From: Chromera velia
Lineage: Eukaryota; Sar; Chromeraceae
DNA: 11,279 nt
Assembly (NCBI GenBank): GCA_018398765.1
Contig: JAHBMJ010003312.1
Coordinates: 1-11,279, forward strand
Reading direction: 5' to 3'
A program made the position numbers and the translations under genes. Shown piece by piece: positions 5,226-11,279 of this stretch. The notes below the pieces were generated by a model. It was given only the letters and a program-made list of their open reading frames with translations. It made no database searches and was not told the DNA's origin. Position 1 is the stretch's first letter. Every line of letters starts with the position of its first letter.

Positions 5226-8006
5226 ATGATGGGGCCTCTTGTCCTCACAGTGTTTCTTTTCCACCTGCAAAACGCCTGCCTTGGCTTTCAGGTGAACCGG
5301 AGTTTGCAGCCGTCTCCTCCCTTGAAGAACCGCTTAAGCCGTCTCCATGCGGAGAAGAGCATGGCAAGAGAGGCAAAGATCCCGACACAGCTGCCTCAAT
5401 ACACGGACGTTCTCGTGTGTGGAGCCGGCATCGCAGGTCGGCAAGCAGGCACACGGCAGGAGGGTCGCGGAGGCGCGCAGGACGGGCGTCGCAGACCTCG
5501 GAATGAAGAAAAATGATTAGGGGAGGGCCCATATGTTCAGCAAATAGGGGGGAAAGGGGGGAGTTGGGTGGAAAGCTGTGTGGCACAGTGAGCGGGTGGG
5601 ACAGGGGTCGCGTATGGAAGACAGCGGACAAGAAAAATAATTAAATGACAAACGAATGCTCTGGAATGGAAGGCAGAACTTAAAATTGTGCCGTTCTTGA
5701 AGTTTTGAGAGCTCCTTCTGTCCTAACACTGATGTGAAATAACCTCTTTGTCTTCGTTGTGAAGCAGGATCGGAAGAGATTGACCCAACACTCTTTTGTC
5801 TCTGCTTGCAGGCACGGCGCTTGCAGTCGTTCTCTCCAGGGTCAGTCCGGTCGTCTTTCAGTGTCCTTGGTTCTTCCTCCTTTCCCCCCTCGTCCCTCCT
5901 CGTCAAGTCCTGTGCACTCCCTCTCGGGCTCCCCATGGAATTACATCTCTTTCTTTTTCTCTTTCTTCGTCTGTCTGACCGTGCCCTCGCTTACCCACGC
6001 CCGACCATTCGCGTTTCTTCCTCGTGACCAATCGCCAATAGCCCTTCAAGGAGCAACGCCAACTGACCCTCCACCCCGGTGCAGCAAATCTGGAGTGTGA
6101 TGTCATCATCAGCCTGATGATGCAGCATGTCGTGTCTGCTGAAAGTGTAGACGTTGCAGGAGGTCGTCTCGCATTGTTGTATTACATTACATGCATCATT
6201 GCTTTGTGTGCCGCATTTCATTGGGTGCGTATGTGCAGCGAGAATCGCCAGCTGGCAGGATGAAGGAAGAAGAAAAAGAAGAAGAAGAGGGCGGGCATGT
6301 AGATTTTCAGCTGGTGGAGGCGGCTGATGGCATCCGTGAGGGGGGCACAGCGATAAGTTTTTGGACGAATGCCTGGAAGGCTCTGGAGACTTTTGGTCTC
6401 CCTGACTCAACGAGCGTGGCTTCGAAGTTGAGGGAAGAGTGCTGGGAAGCCTCGCGTCTCTTTTTGGAGACAGCAGGGGAGAAGGTCATCACTGAGGTGC
6501 CCTTCGAAGAATGTTCAGGGGGTCCTCATGAGTTTCGGTCAGTTGGTAGTAGTTTGAGTGAATATTTTTCAATCAACAATTGTTTTAATTATAGACTTTT
6601 CTGCGCAGCCGTTGCAACTCCTCAGACAAATTGAGAAGGAAGAAAACGTCAGACGGGCCTTTCTCCCTCTGCGAGTTGGACCCCCCCCCCCCCCTCCCCC
6701 ACTTTTGTACCGGATTGAGAATGCTGTGAACTGACATTCTCGTCTTCTGTGTGCACATGTTGCTGTATCGTTCCTGGGCCCCCACTGCCGAGCTTGGATC
6801 CAGCTTGCAAGCTTGGCTGCCTGCCTGTCCCCACCTGCCGGCCCCATTTTCTTCTCTGTGTTTCGACCCGGCAAGTCACTTCATTGTCTTCCTTCCTGCA
6901 GGTCCGTTCAACGGTCTCACCTGCTTTCTCTCCTGACGGATGCCGTTCAGAGCGACGGGGTAGGGAAGGGGGGAGACAGGCGGATCCATTTCGGGAAGCG
7001 TGTCGAAGAAATTCGGGAAATTCCATTGGAGCAACAGAAGGCACAGGGGGAGGGAGGAGACTTGGATGCGCCATTTCGGTATCAGGTAAAGTTTTCTGAT
7101 GGGAGTTCTATTCTCTGTCGTGTGGTTGTGGGGGCAGATGGAATCGGGAGCGCTGTTCGGAAGTTTGTGTGTGAGGGGGGGGGGAAAGGGGGCAGTGGGA
7201 GGGATCTGGTGCGTGCCGGTTATGCGGCATTTAGGGGCATCGCACGTTTGCCCGAGAGATCATTGCGGGGTTCCTCTCCTTTTTCTGTTCCTTCTTCGCT
7301 TGATGAAAGAGGAAGGATCACTCAAATTCTCGGGGAGGGGGTCCGTATGGGAGTCGTCAGGATGGATGCCGAGCGTGTGTACTGGTTTGTGGCCTTCAAC
7401 AGCCCTCCTCTAATGTCCCCATCGGGGAGGAGACAAGGAACGGGAAAGGAGACGGACGGGGATGCGTTGAGAAAGAGATGCAAAGAGCTTCTACAGGAGA
7501 AGGGGTGGAGATCTGATGCCTTGGCGTTGGTCGATTCGACTCCGAGTGATTGTCTTTTCCTGTCGGACATTTCATTTCGACCACCTGCTTTGGCACCCTG
7601 GGGTGTGGGGGGTGTCTCGCTCATTGGCGACGCCGCACACCCAACAACTCCGAACTTGGCACAGGGCGGCGCGGCTGGGCTGGAGGATGCCGTAGAGCTC
7701 GGAAGAGTGCTGCGGCAGAAATTTGGGGAACGGCAAAGGTCCCCGGATGTTTCCTCGTCCCCTCGAATCTCAGTGGAAGAGTTGCTGCGTGAGTGGGAAA
7801 GGGGTAGAATTCCTCGGCTTGTGCAATTGAATGTGCGTGCATTTGTGTTAGGGGCGGTACTCCAGCTTGATCTGGGTCCTTTGACCTCGTTGCGGGACTT
7901 TTTGATGTCCACTTTTCTCGCTTCCTCCTCCCCCCTCGGAATACCCGGAAGGTTCGTTGTCACGCATCTTCTACTCAGTCATACAGAGTGGAAACCTTCA
8001 CGGTAG
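5226..8006 (+). CDS. FAD-dependent monooxygenase, four exons, probable plastid leader
   Basis: Exons 5226-5436, 5812-5840, 6239-6537 and 6902-8006 join in frame (phases 1, 0, 2) to give 547 residues. All introns are GT/AG; donors are GTCGGC, GTCAGT and GTCAGT, and all acceptors end GCAG. The family is group A flavoprotein monooxygenase (FAD_binding_3), using NAD(P)H and O2 to hydroxylate or epoxidise a substrate. FAD motifs: GAGIAG at 66-71 after the beta-strand DVLVC; an RSHLL helix after R180; VVGADGIGSAVR at 255-266 (DG motif); and LIGDAAHPTTPNLAQGG at 420-436 followed by LEDAVELGRVL (GD motif). The PNLAQGG...EDA stretch resembles plant CTF2/MO1-type and zeaxanthin epoxidase proteins, but there is no FHA domain and the substrate is not determined. 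Residues 1-20 form a signal peptide (MMGPLVLTVFLFHLQNACLG), followed by Phe21 and a basic, acid-poor stretch: a complex-plastid bipartite leader. A Glu/Lys-rich insert sits at about 89-97. The start was chosen as the first ATG after the in-frame stop at 5187; the ATG at 5229 is an alternative. Confidence 0.88.
5437..5811 (+). other. Intron 1 of the monooxygenase gene
   Basis: This 375-base intron has donor GCAG|GTCGGC and acceptor TCTGCTTGCAG|GC. It splits the codon for the last glycine of the GAGIAG nucleotide-binding motif, and the splice is supported because it restores that motif exactly. Reading through the donor gives a nonsense tail that stops at 5514-5516. Confidence 0.85.
5841..6238 (+). 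other. Intron 2 of the monooxygenase gene
   Basis: This 398-base intron is in phase 0, with donor CCAGG|GTCAGT and acceptor GTATGTGCAG|CGAGAA. Its left half is very pyrimidine-rich (about 5870-5975). The acceptor choice sets residues 81 onward. A nearby CTGGCAG at 6252-6258 would break the frame and is rejected. Confidence 0.75.
6538..6901 (+). other. Intron 3 of the monooxygenase gene, with poly-C tract
   Basis: This 364-base intron is in phase 2, with donor TTTCG|GTCAGT and acceptor CCTTCCTGCAG|GTCC. The join restores an Arg codon at the head of the RSVQRSHLL segment expected in this family. It carries a near-pure C run at 6681-6700 interrupted by one T, likely length-polymorphic and prone to sequencing error, but outside coding sequence. 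Confidence 0.85.
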
Positions 8007-8495
8007 GCGCTTTGATGAATATCTGCATGTTGTGAGGTGCACTAATTTCTAGACTGATTTTTTAAAAAAAAAAGAAATCGCTTGAAGGCTATAAGTTAGA
8101 GCTGTCACACGATCTGCCCTGCAGGTAGCTAGGATCTCAAAACGAAAAAAGGATTTTCTGGGATTTTAAAACTATAGGATTCTAGATAGGATTTTATAGG
8201 ATTTTATGGGATAATCATTGGGATTTTGTCCTATAGATTTTGGCTTAGAATCCAGTGGACTACTAGGTTAAAAATAGTTTTACTTGCATGCCATTAGGAT
8301 TTAAAAATCTGAAATCCTATGATTCCTAGCCCCTCACTAAAATTGTAGCCTTACCTCCAGGAAATATTATGATTCGAGAAAAACAAAAAAAAGATTTTTT
8401 AGATTTTTTTCAAATTTTACAGGATTATATGATTCGATAATATGAGATAATTCTAGAGATCGATGATTTAATCAGAAATCAAGTCTAGCTGTTAC
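8007..8495. other. AT-rich 3' flank with degenerate GGATTTTA repeats
   Basis: No gene is visible. A mixed T/A homopolymer lies near 8060-8075. GGATTTT recurs at 8151, 8161, 8189, 8199 and 8221, often as ATAGGATTTTAT, with diverged and reverse-oriented copies to about 8330. The 3' UTR and polyadenylation site of the upstream monooxygenase gene must lie at the left edge, but I could not place them. Confidence 0.6.
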
Positions 8496-8566
8496 TACTT
8501 ACTTACTTACTTACTTAATTGTAGTTAAGCCTAGGGTCTCCGAAACCAGAGACAAATGGCAACCCA
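8496..8566 (-). repeat. Dispersed repeat copy B, inverted relative to copy A, (TAAG)5
   Basis: Read on the minus strand, this 71-base sequence matches 2538-2604 with four substitutions and one extra TAAG unit. In plus orientation it begins with TACTT units and ends AAATGGCAACCCA. The hairpin arms GTCTC and GAGAC are conserved. The flanking sequence on both sides is unrelated to that of copy A. Confidence 0.6.
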
Positions 8567-9516
8567 TGCATGATTACTGTCTAAGTTTACATCATTATAA
8601 AACATTTGTTCCAAATACAAGCTAACTAGCCTAGTAACTAGCATTATTCCTACACAAAATGATTGCACATCAGGATAAGAAGATAACCAGCACTAGAACC
8701 AGCACGATTCTTTTTTATTATTGGTCAAAATTAAATCTGATTAAATCTTATGCAACCCTTGGAAATTTATTTAAAATCTTAGTTAAAATCCTGGCAGCTA
8801 GGACTTTATGTTTCAAGTGAAGTCAAGGAGGCTCAAGTTGAAGCCGCTCAACAGAAAATGAATCAAATGTCACTTGACATATGAAAACTTGGACAAGAAA
8901 TCGAGGAGGGAGAATAGAAGGGTCGACTTCACAGATGAAGTTTTGACACTATATGCCCAGCCTCTTTCAGTTCGAAGTCAGGCCATGCACTCAACTCTCG
9001 ATGTTCTTCCAATTTGAAAGAACAACCAAACGATCGAGTGACGTACTGCACCCTTCTCCCCAGGATAACCCGCGGATATTGTTGTTCAGAAAAAGGTGAA
9101 TCCAGCAGAGGACAGCCCAAACCGAACGAAAACGAACGTTTTAGCAACCCACTGAAGAACACCGAAAGATGCATCACATGACTGTCTTTTCACGTACGTA
9201 TTATATTACAAACACAAGTGCCCTTTGCCCCTCATGACCAATGCACAGAGCTGCCCGCCCAGACCAATTCAGAGGGAGATGGCCGACTTCTCTACAACGA
9301 TGGCTCAAAGTCATCATGTGGAGCATAACGTGTGCCTGCTGCTCTTCCGAAACCGTAGAGTTTCAAGACCTTCCTCGGCGTTCAGAGCTGTCTGAAAGAG
9401 GTCAAAGAAGCTCAGAGTAGCTGGTAACTGCAGTCACGAGTAGGTAGTGTAGACAGGGGAAACCGTAAGCCAATTGAAAGGTTGCTTTCTCATTGCACTA
9501 CATACCTTCACATCAG
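8567..9516. other. Intergenic region without a recognisable gene
   Basis: The left part (to about 8880) is AT-rich with TTAAATC/AAAATC strings. The rest is of more balanced composition, with scattered short open frames that start only at TTG. I found no conserved motif, RNA gene or repeat family that could be named. Confidence 0.55.
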
Positions 9517-9918
9517 ATGACCAAGAGAGGAGAACTGACTGGAGGACTTTCAGAGATATCACCTTTCTGGTATCCTCTCTGTCTTGTGGTCGTTACTGTT
9601 ACTCCCTCTGCGGCAGCCCAGCGAGTCAACCTGCAAAGAAGAGATGAAACAAGCAGGGAACGTATCCAGAAAAAGGAGGAGGCTCGACGTACAGAATCGC
9701 GTTCGGATGGCAACCACAAAGAGAGTGCACTAGGTGCAGTGTACGTCTGTCAAACAGTGTTTGCGTCAGAGCTTTGCATTTTGTTGGGCTTTCACTCAGG
9801 CGGAGAATCTGTTTCTATCAAAAGAGACCGTGGAAAAGAAGGGGGTAGATTAAGAGACAGCCACGCGAATGGTATGACAGCCCACTGTTTTTTTCCTGAG
9901 TGCAAAAAAAAAATCTGA
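9517..9918 (+). CDS. Weak candidate small protein (133 residues), unrecognised
   Basis: An open frame begins with the ATG at 9517 and ends at the TGA at 9916-9918. The product has a hydrophobic segment at about residues 16-32 (SPFWYPLCLVVVTVT) followed by PSAAAQ, which could be a signal peptide or anchor. A strongly charged Arg/Lys/Glu region follows, then a low-complexity end produced by a run of A. No family is recognised. There is no splice evidence or informative neighbour. It may be a chance ORF or part of a spliced gene. Confidence 0.13.
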   Translation: MTKRGELTGGLSEISPFWYPLCLVVVTVTPSAAAQRVNLQRRDETSRERIQKKEEARRTESRSDGNHKESALGAVYVCQTVFASELCILLGFHSGGESVSIKRDRGKEGGRLRDSHANGMTAHCFFPECKKKI

Positions 9919-10800
9919 GAGTGCACTTTGGGATCTCGACCTTCGAATGCAAAACTATACTCTGTCCGACTGTCGGTCATTCAGCCGGATGTTCACGAAG
10001 AGGCAACGAATGAATGGACAAATTCTTGTGTCCACAATAATTCCAGATGAACCTGCAGCTGGACACGAAAACGGAGGTGCATGCTGACTTGGAAGAATTC
10101 CAAATTCGCTTTGAGACGGTTTCAACTCCACCACAAGGTTGAACCCGCCCACAGAGCGGCCCTGGTAATTGAGTTGGAGATTTTCTGCTGACCTAAATCA
10201 AAACCAGGCATAGTTTTAAAACACATTGTGCACAGGGGGGGAATGGAAAAGGGGACTGGCAGCTCAGAGAAATGATCCCGCTCGGCATCATATATATTAA
10301 TATATCTCGAGAGGACATGCTAGGGGGAGATGCTCAGGAGGAACAGATGGTGAGGAAGCAAAAGAACAGAACATGGAATGAGGGACGAAAGAAAAAGGTC
10401 AGCAAATGAAATAAAAACCGTCTGAAGGTGGAAATAATGAAAAGAAGACAGGAAGCGCCCTGGAGCGAATGCGGGGAGCTAGGGGGGTGTCTCGAGAGAC
10501 AGGGCCAGCAAAAGCGCTTCCTCGAAGTCCACGCCCATCTTGAACGAATCTACAGACTTTGCGAGAAGACAAATCCATAGGTAGCTTTGAGTGGCTCTCA
10601 TCTCCACCTCGCTATAAGCTAGCACATGCATGGCATTGCATGCAGACTTTCAGATCAGTTGCCATGCAGTCAGAAATCGAAGCCCCAGATCAAGGCTTCG
10701 AAAAACGCTTTAAACCCTGGCCTCTGGGACGGTTGAAGCACAAAAAACAAAGTATCCTCTGTTGTGAGCTTTCTGTTTGGGGGGAGGAGTGACTCTCGAG
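9919..10800. other. Intergenic region without a recognisable gene
   Basis: This region is purine-rich in the middle (about 10230-10480) and has a 14-base perfect AT palindrome at 10292-10305. A TGCATGCA octamer lies at 10637-10644. Open frames are short and have no recognisable product. Confidence 0.5.
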
Positions 10801-10802
10801 CA

Positions 10803-10816
10803 GTATATATATAAAG
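10803..10816 (+). promoter_or_regulatory. TATA-like element
   Basis: GTATATATATAAAGC lies about 100 bases upstream of the ATG at 10915 and could be a TATA box for a gene running off the right edge. An AT dinucleotide run can also arise by chance, and there is no other promoter evidence. Confidence 0.15.
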
Positions 10817-10914
10817 CTTGCGGGAGGCAGTCGATCTGCATGTCTGACCATACAGCAATTAAGGTCAGACAAAAAATTTTTTTTAGGTAATCCAACTAAT
10901 GAAGAGTCAAATGT

Positions 10915-11121
10915 ATGGCAGCTGCACTAGCAAAACAAATGACCCCCATTTTTGAAGGGCATCTTGGCTGTGGACTTTGTCTCTATTCTTTTCTATTATG
11001 GTGGTCTCAGTACAAGCACTCCAATGGCGGACCCGCTTGCAGTCACCAGGTAGGCAGTCAGAGAAAAGAGAGCTCTGCAAGGAAGGGGGTTGCACATACA
11101 GAGAAGAAGGCAAAAAAATGA
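10915..11121 (+). CDS. Weak candidate ORF or first exon (68 residues)
   Basis: An open frame from the ATG at 10915 encodes 68 residues, with a short hydrophobic patch (CGLCLYSFLLWW). A possible donor, CAG|GTAGGC, follows the codon ending at 11049, so this could be a first exon of about 45 codons whose gene continues beyond the window. An out-of-frame ATG at 10911 lies just upstream, which weakens the call. No family is recognised. Confidence 0.13.
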   Translation: MAAALAKQMTPIFEGHLGCGLCLYSFLLWWSQYKHSNGGPACSHQVGSQRKESSARKGVAHTEKKAKK

Positions 11122-11279
11122 AATCTGCATTGCATTCTTCCTTCCCTCTGCTTCTTTCTACACATGCTTTTGCTACCAGAGTAACCAAAACAGCCGTATT
11201 TTGACCTCAAACCTGTCGGGTAATCTTTGTAAAATATAGGGGATCTTCAATCAAGTATCCAATTTTCAAGATGTCCACT

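Noticed and set aside
5437-5516. Read-through of exon 1 as a short stand-alone 97-residue protein
   Set aside because: It stops shortly after losing the nucleotide-binding fold, whereas splicing at 5437 restores the complete family motif.
6191-6238. Independent start of a separate protein at 6191
   Set aside because: The frame continues into exon 3 of the monooxygenase. The segment before 6239 is intronic, and the exon 2 to exon 3 junction is in phase 0.
7322-7963. 213-residue minus-strand open frame
   Set aside because: It lies wholly inside exon 4 of the monooxygenase and has no recognisable motif. It is a shadow of the GC-rich coding strand.
5226-8006. Firm naming of the monooxygenase as zeaxanthin epoxidase
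   Set aside because: Shared FAD motifs and a PNLAQGG-type stretch are found in several subfamilies. The FHA domain of plant ZEP is absent and no substrate-defining residues can be judged by eye.
10292-10305. Perfect 14-bp AT palindrome as a regulatory site
   Set aside because: It consists of alternating AT around TTAA. Such palindromes arise readily by chance in AT-rich DNA.
11236-11250. A third copy of the inverted-repeat arm at the right edge (GGATCTTCAATC)
   Set aside because: It shares only a short string with the arms and lacks the ACCCCCAAGAAG core. It is too weak to count.

Overview
The window looks like nuclear DNA of a eukaryote with a secondary (complex) plastid. The signs are a spliced gene with GT/AG introns of about 0.4 kb, one exon of only 29 nt, an N-terminal signal peptide followed by a Phe-led, Arg/Ser-rich transit-like stretch, and long repeat-rich intergenic DNA that alternates between GC-rich minisatellite and AT-rich filler. 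My best guess is a chromerid alveolate (Chromera-like). That is an inference from overall texture, and other secondary-plastid algae fit almost as well. Several long open frames here begin only at TTG, so true starts had to be moved to the first ATG.

Layout. 1-310: unassigned. 325-666: long imperfect (GTGA)n block. 692-2274: a segment bounded by 23-bp imperfect inverted repeats. It holds a 33-bp GC-rich minisatellite (745-977), a two-exon coding fragment starting at 1180 that fades into AT-rich DNA near 1968, and a GC hairpin (2194-2214). 2538-2604 and 8496-8566: two inverted copies of a dispersed repeat ending in (TAAG)n, probably tails of retroelements. 2594-3124: a decayed single-frame coding remnant with two internal TAG codons. 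3667-4650 (minus): an intact, intronless, membrane-anchored SGNH esterase of the IAH1 (isoamyl acetate-hydrolysing esterase) type. 5226-8006 (plus): a four-exon, 547-residue FAD-dependent monooxygenase with a probable bipartite plastid leader. 8007-11279: AT-rich repeats followed by unassigned DNA with two weak ORF candidates.

The two convincing genes are divergent (head to head), 575 bp apart, and may share a promoter region. Nothing in the sequence ties them to one pathway: one hydrolyses esters at or across a membrane, the other hydroxylates or epoxidises a substrate, probably in the plastid. I see no sign of a defence island, CRISPR array, biosynthetic cluster or RNA gene. The items most worth a second look are the microexon that splits the FAD-binding glycine motif, the plastid leader, the inverted-repeat-bounded gene fragment, and the decayed ORF next to a (TAAG)n tail.
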